The position numbers and the translations under genes are program-made. The notes beneath the pieces are model-generated. The model did no database searches. It was not told where the DNA came from and was given only the letters and a program-made list of their open reading frames with translations. Shown in pieces: positions 1-12,515 of a stretch of 64,000 bases of DNA. Each line of letters opens with the position of its first letter. Positions within the stretch are counted from its first letter, which is position 1. Origin of the DNA: Nyssa sinensis (lineage: Eukaryota > Streptophyta > Magnoliopsida > Cornales > Nyssaceae); the NCBI GenBank assembly GCA_008638375.1, contig CM018041.1, positions 6,005,501 through 6,069,500 of the forward strand, in the 5' to 3' direction.

Positions 1-596
1 TTTGAAACAATAAATTGAAGGGACAAAAGTATCAGCTTTATTATGTTGAAGATGTACATTTGATTCACTTTTGTGCAAGAATGCTATGAATGCATTATGC
101 CATCATAGACATAAGAAATTGAAAGATGGTGTGCAACCCAATCAATTTAAATAGGTCAACACAGATAAATGAAATAGACTAAGGTCACTCTGTATTGTAA
201 TATATATTATAACGCTCAGGGAAGTAATTTTCAATCCATTATATTTACTTACTTAGCCACTAACAATTCTAACACATAATTATATAAAAATTAGAGCATA
301 AAATGATGTTTTTGGTTTGAAATGGACTGTGTGGTTAGTTCTGTTCAACTGACAACAATTGTTGGTACCTACCAAAATGGCAAAAATATATAAAGGCAAC
401 ACTTGTTGCTGTGTGCAAACAATGTGAGACATGATAAAGGGCACGGATTGATTAAATCTTAAAAGTAATTGAGATAAATTTTTATGTACATTACTTCTAA
501 TAAGCTATATGAGATGTTCAATAATCTTATTTACCTTCTCTGAAATCGTTTCAAGTCACCTTTCATTGATACATTATGCATGTTCCAAAGTATCTT

Positions 597-966
597 GATC
601 AATGAGTAAGAAATTACAGAATTACGAGGAGACAAATAAACCAGATATGCATAAAAACTAATAATTTCACTTCAAGTTTTCAACCTAACCCGGTAACCAA
701 CTCGACATAACCTAGTCTAACCATAGCTCAATTTGAGTATGATTGATCAATGAGTATGTAATTAAAAAATTGAAAGGAAACAAAAACCAGATATGCGTTA
801 GAAGTAATAATTTCACGTCAAGTTTTCAACCTAACCCGGTAACCAACTCGACATAACCTAGTCTAACCATAGCTCAATTTGAGTATGATTGATCAATGAG
901 TATGTAATTAAAAAATTAAAAGGAAACAAAAACCAGATATGCGTTAGAAGTAATAATTTCACGTCA
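597..966. repeat. 146-bp tandem repeat, about 2.5 copies
   Basis: The phrase starting 'caacctaacccggtaacc' occurs at 681 and again at 827, and 'tttcacgtca' occurs at 811 and 957, giving a period of 146 bp. A more diverged partial copy begins near 597 ('gatcaatgag'). The two central copies are nearly identical, so this duplication is recent compared with the left-hand partial copy. Confidence 0.85.
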
Positions 967-3750
967 ACCGAATCAACCTGACATGACCAGGTCTAAGCCC
1001 CTGCTCAATTTGAGTGCCTTGAGACCAAGGTGGTTGGGTCAGGCTGAGGTCAGCCATATCAATCCTTAGGGTTGCGTTAGGTAGGCCGTCAACCCAGTTC
1101 AACCCACACAATGTGCAAATGTTTAGCAACATTTTGTAGGAAGCATTTTAGCATCCAGTTCTAGCTGGTACTATTATACTTGCAAGATGAATAATTCTCA
1201 GCACATTCACAAATCATTTACATGGAATTTCATTATAATTTTCTTAAAACTGATCAGTTTGTTAAGGATCGTGTTTGTACCAGCAAGCATGAAAGTGCAA
1301 GGAAATGAAAGATTACAGGAAGTTAGCACTGGAGGAGCTTATGAGCAGTATCTCAAGCTTCTTCAAGTTCTCAAAATCAGAACTACACATTAAATGAATG
1401 TATTTTTTCAAGTAGTAAACCCTGATACAGATTCAATGGGGTTAATCCAAATAGTTGTTGAAATCTATATAAGAAAAAAGTGATATCCAATGGGGTGAAT
1501 CCAAAATTTTACCAGATATCCTGGACAAGTGACAGTGTGGATGTCTAAGAAAACACAAGTGAGCTTCGATGCATATATGATATAATTTATAATGTAATAT
1601 GTTTCTCTGATAATGTCAAACTTAACTTGTCAACATAGGATTCACTATATAGTGATTGTGCAGTTGATGTTTAGACTTTGCCTCTTCTTGCTGCAGGAAC
1701 CACAATTGACTGCTAATGAAGCATTCGACATATATACAAAGCCTTTCTCCCTGTAAGAAGTAAAGCACCATCTTCACCCTTCGGCTTATAATCTGTTTCA
1801 AGTACATAGATAAATTCTGTGCAATTCTTGAGAAGAAACCATTTCTATCATCAATTTGTTATACTGGGAACTGTTATTATTATAGGTTTACTACAAGACA
1901 TTATGCATGTATACATTTGAGATGGTTGATATTGCATTGAAATCAAAGTATTTAATCCTTTTAAAAGTTCAGTGTATTTGACGATCCCAATTGCAATGTA
2001 TTATGAAAAAACTGGTGAAAACCCTAGGTTATTTCATTAAATTTTGGGATACATTTCCTTAGAATTTCTACAAAAGGAAGGTTAGTGTAGTTTTGAATTC
2101 CACTATGGATGTTGAACATGTCTCATGCAATATAAATTGACATATTGAAATTGAATAGCCTATGATTCTGAGATATATTTTAATCTTGTACAGAAGAAAA
2201 ATATTTAAACCTTTTTTTGTTTGTTGGGCAGAAAAGATTTTAGTTTGACATGTAATGAAATCAGAACTGCTTAAGAGACAAAAATATCAATTAATTTCTG
2301 CACAACAGAAGCAAAATCTGGATTTGGCTTTGAACTCAGATCAAAAATTATTTTCATGTAGCATGCATTGTCTTTTGTACCTTGCATTATCTTTCAAAGA
2401 CATGTCCTCAAATACCTACTACTATATAATTCAAGGTTTGGAAGATTCGGCTACCGTTGTGAATTAATCATCTATGTAACTTTAGTAAAAACAGTTAGAG
2501 AAAATGAGAGGTGGCACTGAGAATTTATGCAGTTTGGTCATATGTCTGTCTATGGGAGGGGTTAAGTTTTTCGCTATAGGAAAAATAGAGTTATAATGTA
2601 TTTATATTATTTTACAGTTAAAATTCTTATTCGGTACGTTAAAATTTCACAATATACATTTTACAAAAATATGATCCACTTTCTCTACCAGTAGGCAATG
2701 GGGTTAAGTTGCAAGCAAAAATTTCAGATACACGCAGTCACTCTCAAGAGTATGATGGTATTCATATTTTTAAGGACAAATAATTTCATTTTTGAGGATT
2801 GCAAGAGTTTCTAAAAAGAACATTTGTAACAACTTAAAATTCATCAAATTATGGGGGAAGGCCTTGGCCAACTTCGAATTGAAACTAGCGGTTATTATAC
2901 TTCAATCCATGCAAGTATCACTACGATTTATCATTTTATATATTAGAACACAATATGTTTACAAGCAATAATTTATATTAATGGCTCTAGGCTTTTGGCA
3001 TTGAAATTCAGAAAGAAAAAAAAATCATCAAAAGTCTCTCAAGGGTGTTGATCTTGCTATATTTCAATCAAATTGTTTTTTTTTTTTTTTTTTTGCAAAC
3101 AACTTCAAAAAATAAAAATAGCATCCATGTGTTTACTTTTTAAAAAATGGAAATTATCAAAAAAAAGTTAAGAAAGAAAAAACATAAATAATTTGGTTTT
3201 ATATACACACCCACATATAATTTTGATTAATATATTTACCAATTATGTTAATTCTCTGATTTATTTTTTGTCAAGAATGTTTAAGTTGAAAAGTAATTTT
3301 GAAAATTTTTTATGATTATTCGTTTTGAATTGTCAATGCAATATCATTTGATTGAATAGTTGACCCAGCCCCCAGAAGGCGCTCTGGTGGGATCCTCACG
3401 GACAGAAAAAGATTGCAGTTAATTTAATAATGATCGAGTGACATTGCTTCTTCAGCCTGAATATCGTCATTTTTGTTCAATAAGATACCAAAGTGGATGA
3501 TCGACTCATTCCATACTTATCTCACATTGATGGTCACGCATTATAGTCAATATTAAAATATATGAATAAGTTGATATTATATTTAGAGAACTATTTTTGT
3601 CAATTTGGTTTTATATTATATATTATATATTAGCTATCATGCCGCCTCTGGATAGCATTTAGATTAATAAAAAATTATAATTTTTGGCTTCAAATCATGG
3701 AAATTTTATCTTTATTCGTGTGATAATTTTAGTGGCTCATGTATTCATTC

Positions 3751-3791
3751 ATATATGTATATGTATATATATATATATGTATGTATTCATT

Positions 3792-3820
<29 letters not shown>
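3751..3820. repeat. TA/TATG microsatellite
   Basis: Alternating TA run interrupted by TG and TTCAT units. A simple sequence repeat with no visible coding role. Confidence 0.9.
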
Positions 3821-3822
<2 letters not shown>

Positions 3823-5386
3823 AATGTATACATAATTCATTAAAATTATAATACGTACAGAATAAATAAAAAATCATCTTATCTAAATTAGAGTTAGGCA
3901 TTATTCAATAAAAAATATCTGATTTAACTAACCAATTCTCTTTTTTAAAATGGCAAACTCATCTCTTCTTAAAGATTTTGCTTAGATTCATGACACAGTG
4001 CAAGTGAGTGGTATATTTAGGTTAAAAAAAAAAAAAATCTATTGTTGTATTAAAAAATTATAAATCTTAAAAAAAAAAAAATTACATGTAACCTTATGAT
4101 TAGATTTGTGCGCAAAGCTTTTGTAATAAATAGTAGAGGTTTATTTTCTTGTCATTGAAAATAAAATAAAATTATCACAAAATTCAACAAAATATATGAT
4201 ATGTGTCTTTCATGTATTAAGTATGCAAGTTATTAAAATTTGAATTATAAAAAAATTATGTCTTGTTATACCAAATTCATGTATTGGTATTTTTTTTTTT
4301 TTAATGAAATCATGAATTTCACTTTAACTTTAATTGTAATAAAATAATTTTTATAATATAGAGTTACACTAAATCGATGTTTTTTCCTCATCTCTTAATT
4401 CGATGTTTATATATTAAAATAATTTTAATTTTCTTCTTTTGAAGAAATATTTTATATATTGAGTGTTGATGTACATATAATGAATTTCCCCCACGCCATT
4501 TCTTGGCTTTTGAAAGTAAGGTTGTGGGATACACATGTATTAATTTTAACTATAATAGTGATGTTATTTTCTCATGTTTAGAGTAAGAAAATAAAATAAA
4601 AAAAATCATTAGATATAATATTTTTCTTGTAAAATAAAGTTTTTGTAACACGGACTAGTATCCTCCCTGTTACAATTTCTCTATCTCGGATGCTTGTCAC
4701 AGTACATCATGCATCTGTTATTAAATAATTAAACAATAAATGATATATCATGCACTTAAAGTGAAAAATTGTAGAAAAATATAACAGAGATGAACTTTGT
4801 CGTTGTAACACGTAAGCTTAATATATAAATATGAAAAACAAGTTTAGTGATAAGGTAGCATGGATGTCATAATTTTTTAATATGCATATCTAATTCTAAG
4901 TTTCTAATGTGTGGTATATAATTCAAATTAGTACATCATTTTAAATCGTCGATGCATCTCACATTCGATCGTGAAGCATTATAGTCAATAGTGAAATATA
5001 TAGCAAACACATTATGAATAAGCATGAAACACACAAAACAAATTATATGACTTAGACTGCGTTTGGATAGTGATTCAAATATGATTTTCTGAAACTTTTG
5101 CAAATGACACTAACATCCTTTTTTGTCCTATAATTCTCAATTTTCCTACAAGAGACATTAGACTATTTTTTGGAGCTTGAAATTTTACAAATAGACACAC
5201 GAGAGTCCAAAACAAACCGGGCCCCCAAAACCCTAATGACTGGTAACGAGTGGTAGTTCCTGAACCGGCCGGTCTGTTTTAGACTGAACCGGCTCAACTT
5301 TAATTTCCAACCAATCATTCGATAACAATCACCGTAAATCCACAGCCTTTGTTCTTCGCCTGGGAAGGGGTGCACAGTAAGAACAC

Positions 5387-5407
5387 CTCTCTCTCTCTCT
5401 CTCTCTC
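5387..5407 (+). repeat. (CT)n tract immediately before the RAF2 start codon
   Basis: A pyrimidine CT repeat ends directly at the ATG at 5408. CT-rich 5' leaders are common in plant genes, so this is probably transcribed leader. Confidence 0.75.
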
Positions 5408-8400
5408 ATGGCTACCACCGCCCATCTATGCTTGTCTTCTCATCTTCCTATCTCTTTTCTCTGTCCACCTCTAGCCCAAACCACACTCTCTTTCGCTCAC
5501 CGGTTTCCGTGCTTCTCAATTCTGTCTCCTCATAGTAGAACCTCGGTGAAAACTCTTGCTATGGGCCATGACCTGTTGGGTGATTTTGGGGCGAGAGACC
5601 CATTTCCGGCAGAGGTAGAAAGTGGGTTTGGAGAGAAAGTGTTGGGAAACGGTGACACGGAGCATCGAATTCTAATCCCCAATGCTTCTGCTCTCTCTCT
5701 TGCTCAACGGGAGCGCACTCCCGTCTCTCCTTTGCAGCCTCCGATGTCAAAGGACGATGCTCAAAAGTTTTTAAAGAAGGTGAATTTCTTATACCCATCT
5801 GCCACTTTTTGCATTAGTGTTCATTTCATTACCTTTTTGTATTAGGCAATGTTGTAAATGTAAGAATTTGTGGTGTTATCTATCTATCCATCTGTGTGTG
5901 TGTGTGTGTATCTCCATATATGTTTGGTTCTCTGTTATTGAATTCATATCTGAAGCTTTGGATGGTGGAATTGTGGGACTCGTATTTGTTCTATGGAGAA
6001 CTTGAAATTTTGTACTCTGTTCTAGAATTCACAATCAGATGCAGTCGAAGTGGCATTTTTGGGGGGAAGCGGTTTCAGATTTGTTTCATATTCCTATAAT
6101 TTTTGGGTTATTCTTTTTAAAATTCCATCTCTTAAGTTATGGAAATGAAAAACAAGAGGAGTTAGAATGGCAAAATTGGTTGACCCATTTTCAAATTTGT
6201 TTGTGTCTGAAAATTTCATATTAGAAGCATTTGAAATGGCGAAATTAGGGCACCCATTCTTGCTTGTTGTTTGTTTCAAAGAGCTATCTGATGGATCAAA
6301 TTTTCCCGAAGGCTGAGCTTGGGCCTCTCCCATCATTATTGACCAGTGTAATGAATGTTAATCTTCATTTCATTTTATTATTCTAGAGCTATTTAAGACA
6401 AATGGAACTTAATAAATGTTTTAGACTTTGATTTCTATCAACAGTACAAGTACGGATAAATTTTTTGTAAACTCTCAACAAAGCCTCTCAAAAATTTTGT
6501 AATATCTCACAAATTATTCGAGGAAGCAACCCTCTTGCATCATCATATTCAGCATTTCAAGTTTTCCACAAAGTGAAATGTCTTCACCATTTTACTTTCC
6601 AAAGAAAAAAAAAAAAAGAGATTGCTCTAATTATTATGAATTGCTTTGTTGGAATCAATCAAAAGAAGCAAATGTTAATGTTGAATTCCACTTAACCTAT
6701 AGCTTTTTTCTTAACACTTCTGAGTGAGCTTTTCAACAGACTATCTGGAATTCTTGTATAGATTTAAGATGGCAAAGCTCTCTTTGTTTTCAATTGATTT
6801 TACTTTTCTTCTAATCTTAAAAATTTATGTCTGTAGGTTGTTGGCTGGAGATTGTTAGATGAAGAAGGGGGACTTAAACTACAATGTTTGTGGAAGTTAA
6901 GAGATTTCAAATGCGGGGTAGAGCTCATCAATAGAATTTACAAGGTCGTGGAAATTTCAGGGCAGTTCCCAAATCTTCACTTGGAACAGCCCAATCAAGT
7001 TAGAGCTGAACTATGGACTGCTTCCATTGGTTAGTAAGCTTTCTGGAAAGAATGAATGATCTGTTGATTGTTTTTCTATCTTCATGGGTCCGCCTTTATA
7101 TTTCATACAAAGTTTGTTATGGTAAATGAGTGTTATTTCTGATTTCCTCTTCTAAATTGATTGAGGTAGAGACTTGAGTTTCAGAGTCGTATCTACCAAA
7201 ATTCCCAATCCCTTTCAGAATCATATATTCTAAACCCTCCACTGTCCAACAAAAAGGAAAAAAAAAAACAGGAATAATAACAATTCAAGTTGATTTTGCT
7301 GGTTAGATGTGCATTAGGTCTGGACAAGGCTCCTGTGCAAGTTTCAATTTGACAATGAGAATTAAATGAACATTTCTCAGTTTTTGTGTGCTTTTTTTTT
7401 TCTTCTTTTTTTTTTCTGAAGAATTTTCCTGAGCTTATGTTTTATAAAACCACTCAGCATACCCATAATATTTTTGAGTAAATTACAATTTTCACCCTTC
7501 ATGTTTGAAGTGAATTTCAGTTTAGTCCCTATATATACTTTTAATATGAACTAATTGATTCCTATACTTTCGTTTCAATGCAATGTGGACTCTCAGGCCC
7601 CGTTTGAAGTTTGGATTGAAAAAAAGAAAAAGAAAAAGGAAGTATAAGGAACAAAGTGAAATTTATATCGAACTGAGAGGGTGAAAAGTTTAGTTCATTC
7701 AATTCAATGCACTTCAATGATAATCATATGAGCAACACATGCCTATTTTCATCCACATTTCTAACAAAAGCTGATGAAGGAATCACATTGGACCCCAAAT
7801 GAAAGTTCAGACATCAATTTCTTCCAATTAAAATTATAGGGATTAAAGTGAAATTTTTCTCAAACTTGAAGGGTGAAACATGTAACTTAAACCCCCCCCC
7901 CCCCCCCCCCCCCCCAAAAATACCTTCTTCTGGCTCCGGGGCCCCTGACAGGAAAGCTGCTGAATTCTTGTGGTAGAATTTTTGAAATTGAGGTGGCTGT
8001 TTAAAGTTCCTTCAACTTATGCAAGGTTTGTGAGGTTTCAAATAGTCTGCCATGCTTCCTAAGCACAGCATTGTGTTTTGAATGTGGTATAGATACTTCC
8101 CATTTGTTCAATTTACATTATAACCCTACTTTCAGCCTCCACCGTTGTTCATGTTATATATTTTAAAAGCTTACTACAACTGCATATGAACATGTCTTGA
8201 AGGTTGATAGGGCAATCTGTGTGGCAAAAATGATAAATTGAAATTTTCTTCCCTGATATATGCCATATACACTCAATGGAATATTCTCTTCTCCAATATT
8301 AGTTTATTGGATCCAGAGTTTTAATTAGTTGATATCTTTTATCATCATACCTTCCTGTAATCTCATATGTAACACTGCATTGTCAGTTGCTGTTTTTAAT

Positions 8401-8541
8401 TGCTTTGGAGTTCACTGCCCTAAAAATGTTTCTATAATTTTCATTGCAGGAGGTTTGAGTGTGAACGACTTCATTGTAGCTGCCAAAATAGACGAGATAA
8501 AAACATCAGATCTTGTCCCCAAGAAGAGAATTTGGGCATAG
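5408..8541 (+). CDS. RAF2: Pterin-4a-carbinolamine dehydratase-like protein, RAF2 type (plastid)
   Basis: Model of three exons: 5408-5779, 6837-7029 and 8450-8541, all with GT-AG introns, giving 218 residues. The first about 50 residues are rich in Ser, Thr and Leu with few acids, as in a chloroplast transit peptide. Conserved segments follow: LLGDFGARDPFP (about 56-67), HRILIPNASALSL, then a pterin-dehydratase (DCoH) fold from about residue 112 to 212, ending SDLVPKKRIWA. This is the pattern of Arabidopsis AT5G51110, known as RAF2, a factor for Rubisco accumulation. The catalytic histidines of true dehydratases are absent (the HHP motif region reads GQFP, and the later TH is TA), so an assembly role rather than catalysis is likely. 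Intron 2 holds a MITE and a poly-C tract. The ATG chosen is the first in frame after the CT leader. Confidence 0.9.
7476..7892. mobile_element. MITE-like element with about 60-bp terminal inverted repeats (RAF2 intron 2)
   Basis: The left end 'taaattacaattttcaccc' and the reverse complement of the right end 'taagttacatgtttcaccc' are inverted copies, and the similarity runs on for about 60 bp ('gaatttcagtttagtccc' against 'aaatttcactttaatccc'). There is no coding capacity. No clear target-site duplication is visible. A 24-base poly-C run abuts the right end (7892-7915). Confidence 0.7.
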
Positions 8542-8860
8542 TTGGAGCTGTGTTGCTTTCATCAAGGAAACCCAAAGATCTGTCTGGTTGTTAGGTCCTT
8601 CTCAGGGCTCAGGTTGCTACAAAGCATGACATGTTCTACTTTTCTCCATTATTCTTCATCAACCCTTGCGTATACAGAGTGAATACAAATCACTTTGTTT
8701 ATCTTTTGTTTTCCATCAGCTCGTCCCTTGAAAAGAATTTATGCATAGTTGGGGCGTTGTCTTTCTTTCATGAAGAACTCATGAGGTCTTCTTCAGACAA
8801 CGATAGAAAAGGCTCACGTTGCTAAAATCTAGTCAAGTTCTACTTTTCTCCATTGTTCTA
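8505..8860 (+). repeat. Tandem duplication of the RAF2 terminal exon and 3' flank (207-bp offset)
   Basis: 8505-8665 and 8712-8860 align at an offset of 207 bp. Both carry the end of the coding sequence up to the stop ('gcatag' at 8536 and 8743), then 'ttctacttttctccatt'. The second copy has decayed: the KKRIWA codons now read differently. The first copy completes the conserved C terminus and is therefore taken as the functional one. Confidence 0.7.
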
Positions 8861-9883
8861 CTTTAATGTGAAGCATTTCTCGATCTTGTTGTTTGTCATA
8901 AATTATCGCATTCATCCCTGTGAAGTCTAGTGTAGTTTTTTTTGTTTTTGTGCCAATAATTTGAATGGAACCATCCATATGCATCCCAACTTGTGCTAGT
9001 TGAATCCTCGAAAGGTATAAAACAAAAGCACTCTAAATGCCTTTTTGATATAACCTATGATGTTCTTGAATTCAGTAATGACACCATTTCATGTTACTTT
9101 ATTGGATGCTTGCAGACCCTTCTTTTATTATTATGATCAGGGGAACCGCCAAGGATATTTAAGGACCCATTAGCCACACACGGAGATGTGGGGACTTTTT
9201 TTACCACACTTCTGCGACCGGGCACCTGGGTTCTGATACCACCACAGTCAGGCCCATCTAGGGCCACGCCTATTTCATTCCAAAAGCTTAAGCTATTAGG
9301 TGGGGAACTGTCAAGGCTTATATCTAAGATCCATTTAGCCACACCCAGGTGGCATAGGTGTTTGTTTATAATGTTCTAAATATAAAATGTTCTCTTATCT
9401 TTAGCTATTGGTCCAGTACACGAAACCTCTTTCACTGTGGGTTCGGGAGGAGTTAGATACAGTTTTATGTTTTTACAACTCAAAACTCATGACATCTGGG
9501 TCATAATATTAGAGTAACCTTACTGTTGTACCAAGATATGTATGACGAAGGCACATATGTAAGAGTTGTACATTCTTGACACCATAAGTAAATGAAATTA
9601 AGGTCTGTTTACATAGAAAATATCTAACTCGAATTGGACACCTCTATTAAGAATATAATTCTTTATGCTCCTATATTGGGATGATATAATACATTTCCAT
9701 TAATAATATCCATTGATAGAAAAAATAAAAATAAAACCTTTTATTACTGTGTCCGAATGAAAAATAAACAAATAAAACCCTTAAAAATTTAGACTTTCCA
9801 TCCGAAATACAAAATAAAATATTTGATGATTGAAATATTCCATGGACCTGGGCCTGAGATTGGGCTTGGGCTTTGGAGGGGCC
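8861..9883. other. Intergenic region between RAF2 and the RING ligase, with repeat-derived segment
   Basis: No gene seen. 9115-9365 has higher GC content and looks repeat-derived: it carries two 'aaggatattt/aaggcttatat ... agccacac' segments and a palindromic AGCTTAAGCT-like core. 9580-9830 is AT-rich and probably contains the 3' end of the minus-strand gene. Confidence 0.5.
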
Positions 9884-10781
9884 CTACGGGAGGGAAACTT
9901 CAACGCTGGTGGTTTTGACAGAGAGGCAAACGGGGCACTTTTTAGTGACGGCGTCGCATCGCCTGCAGACGCACACGTGCCGACACGGCCACATCATAAC
10001 CGTCGCCACTCGCTTTCCGCACGCTTTACACACCAACGACACCGGTTCGACTCGCTCTGGGTCAATGTACGACGACTCGGCGTCCTCCGCCTCTCTCTCT
10101 CTGCTCCCCCCGCGCATAGAAGCCTGGTACAGTGCCGCCCTCAGGTTCGCCGTTGTCTCCTCAAGCATCTTCACCTGCGCCTGCCAAACTTGTGCCTCCA
10201 TTCTAAAACACGCCGCCTTCTCTTCCAACTCTGCGTTCCTGCGCACCGCTCTATCCAATTCCATTTCTTTCTCTTTCAGTCTCTTCGACGCTCTCTCTTC
10301 CGCTGAGCACATAAGCGTACTGTAGTGCCTCTGCCATTTCTCCGCTAACGTGCGCCGTAACTGGCCAGCCTGCATTACGCACAAAAATTGAGAAATACGT
10401 AAGAAATGCTAGAGACTCATTTCAGTGTGAGAGGGATTATTACATGGGTTTCGATGATCCGATCGATTTGGTCACTCTGTTCTTGGATGTCTGCAGAGAA
10501 ATCGTCAGTTAATAAGGATGTGAAGGACAAGAAGGGCATAGACGTGTTCTGTGGTGATTGTGGTTGGCCATTGAGGTCTAATCGAAGAGCCGTAGCGAAA
10601 GGACGTTGGTGTTGCAGGGAGAAGAGGTTGATGGGTGGTGCAGGTAGTGAAGTACCGGCAACTTCTTTCTTCCTCTTGCGAGAATTGATTTGCTCTGTAA
10701 AGAAACATACCCACTTCAAAATCAGAACAGTATATATAATATATTGACGTATATATATACGCGTATACTTTTGTATGTATG

Positions 10782-10822
<41 letters not shown>

Positions 10823-11211
10823 GACCTCCATTGTTGAACATTGCAGAATATTGGTGGAGGGTTACAAGGGAGTGATGGAAGGGAAGGTTAGTTGCAACGC
10901 TTCCCTGCCCGTTTCTGCAAAAATGACAAAAAACAACAAATGATATCAAACACTACTAACATAGAAAAACATGAAACAAAGAAGAGGTATAGAGCGAGAG
11001 GCAAGGGGAGGGGGACCTGTTGATGAACAGAAGGTGGTTTAAGGACTGCCTGCAGTGGCGGCCATGAACGGCCATGGGGGATTATAAAGAGAGTGAAACG
11101 GTGCAAGTCGAATGAAAGATGATGATGATACGAAGAGACGTGACGAATCACTAATTTGTGGACGTTCGCACAATGGGACATTTTCAGTGAAGGTGGAAAC
11201 GACGCAGCCAT
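9884..11211 (-). CDS. BOI-related RING E3 ubiquitin ligase
   Basis: Minus-strand model of three exons: 11211-11017, 10692-10444 and 10369-9884, giving 309 residues. Exon 2 carries the family-typical NSRKRKKEV and LLTDDFSADIQEQSDQIDR. Exon 3 begins AGQLRRTLAEKWQRHY, continues as a coiled coil (about 150-230) including EAQVWQAQVKMLEETTANLR, and ends in a C-terminal RING: CKAC, PCRHVCVC, RRC, CPVC (residues 262-296), then SVEVSLP. This architecture is that of BOI/BRG proteins (S-ribonuclease-binding family), which attach ubiquitin and restrain cell death and gibberellin responses. Exons 2 and 3 are secure. Exon 1 is less so: it is tied to exon 2 only by phase, and exon 2 could start two bases earlier (10694). 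An in-frame ATG at 11313 would add 34 residues. Confidence 0.85.
10781..10822. repeat. Compound (TA)n(GA)n microsatellite in RING ligase intron 1
   Basis: A TA run passes straight into a GA run. On the coding (minus) strand this gives a CT-rich polypyrimidine stretch about 90 bases upstream of the exon 2 acceptor. Confidence 0.9.
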
Positions 11212-11313
11212 TAAAAGCAGACAAAATCTATAAGAGTGGCAAGGTTTCGGTGGTTTCTCTTTCAGTTTGGCTTTCTTAGATACAGCACACGAGTCTTCCC
11301 TTTTCTTTACCAT

Positions 11314-12515
11314 TGCTTGCTTCCATGCGTGTCTCCGCTTTAATCAAATTTTTTTTTTCAAATGACAAGATATTTTTTTATATACATTTTAAAATTTTCA
11401 TAAATTTTTATTTTATTTTTTATTTTCAAATAAATATTGATGAAAATTTTAAATTTATTTTTATATAAAATAAAAATAAATTTTTTAACTTAAATTTATT
11501 TTTATATTAAATAAAAAAATTTAAAAATTGGTTAAAATAAAAAAAAAATAACAAAAAAAAAAAAGAATAATTTTATCATTGAAAGAAAATGATTGAAGAG
11601 AATTTTTGTAATTTATCAAATAAAATACGGAAAGTCAGTGCAATTTCAAAAATTTAAAATAAGTGAATAAAAAATAATTTTTATCATACCCATTGTTTTT
11701 CCTCCTCCAAGAATTATTCCCTTATAATTCTCAAGCAAGGGAAAAAAAGTCACCTTCCATTTTTTCTTTTTTTCTCCCTATTGAAAACAATTTTAGGACC
11801 ACAGTAAACGAGTTGATACAAGTCAAGCTATAATTTACTTTAATTTAATTTACTAAAATTAACATGTTTAATTTTGTTTTGTTTCTTTTTTTGTTTTGAA
11901 TTTATTCCGATAGAACATTTAATCGAGTTTATCTCTAATCCAACTTGAATAGATTAATTTCTTTTATATAAAATTAAAATATTTATTATTTTATCTAATC
12001 AAGTTTAATAAATTAATAAATTTAAAAAATATTTAAATTTAATTTATTTACTTTACAAATTAATTTTGAAATAAAGTTTTAATCAAACCCATCAGGAATT
12101 TACTAAACTTCTGTTTAAATTTAAATATTCATATATACAACTCAAATTGACGTAACATGATTATATAAATATTTAAATTTAAATGTAATACTATACCACC
12201 AGACCTTTACATGCACTTTTTATTTTGTACTACACATATCTAGGACTCGATGTCGTACCAGTCTTTGGGTGAGTACTACTTCTGGTACCTACCAATATAA
12301 TATAAGAAAGAGAGACATGGTTGCGTTGCTAACTGCTGTGGTTACTTTGCTAACGTCCTCCTCGCTTCTTCCCTGTCCAGGTCGTCACTGATTCACATTA
12401 TTACATTCAGTATTCTCTCTCTCTCTCTCTCTCTCTCTCCTCTCTGCTCTTTCTCTCTCTAAAATTGTTTTGCTGGTTGAATAACAGGGTTACTTGGATC
12501 AACTCAAGCCTTGCA
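11314..12515. other. Divergent intergenic promoter region between RING ligase and FeSOD
   Basis: The two genes are transcribed away from each other, so this 1.2 kb holds both promoters. 11350-12200 is extremely AT-rich with no open frame. A CT repeat (12414-12439) precedes the FeSOD start and is probably leader. No individual promoter element can be assigned with confidence. Confidence 0.55.

Larger units (their letters stand above)
1..5407. other. AT-rich intergenic region, no supported gene
   Basis: I find no convincing gene. Open frames are short and have no recognisable domain. Contents are the 146-bp tandem repeat (597-966), homopolymer A/T runs (for example 3077-3095), a TA microsatellite (3751-3820) and, at the right end, the 5' region of the next gene with a CT repeat. 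Two short stretches (about 1270-1372 and 1696-1768, the second preceded by a CTGCAG acceptor-like site) could be terminal exons of a gene lying to the left, but I do not recognise their products. Confidence 0.6.

Noticed and set aside
9884..10325. Plus-strand open frames over the RING ligase
   Set aside because: They are antisense shadows of the minus-strand coiled-coil and RING exon, which has clear zinc-ligand spacing.
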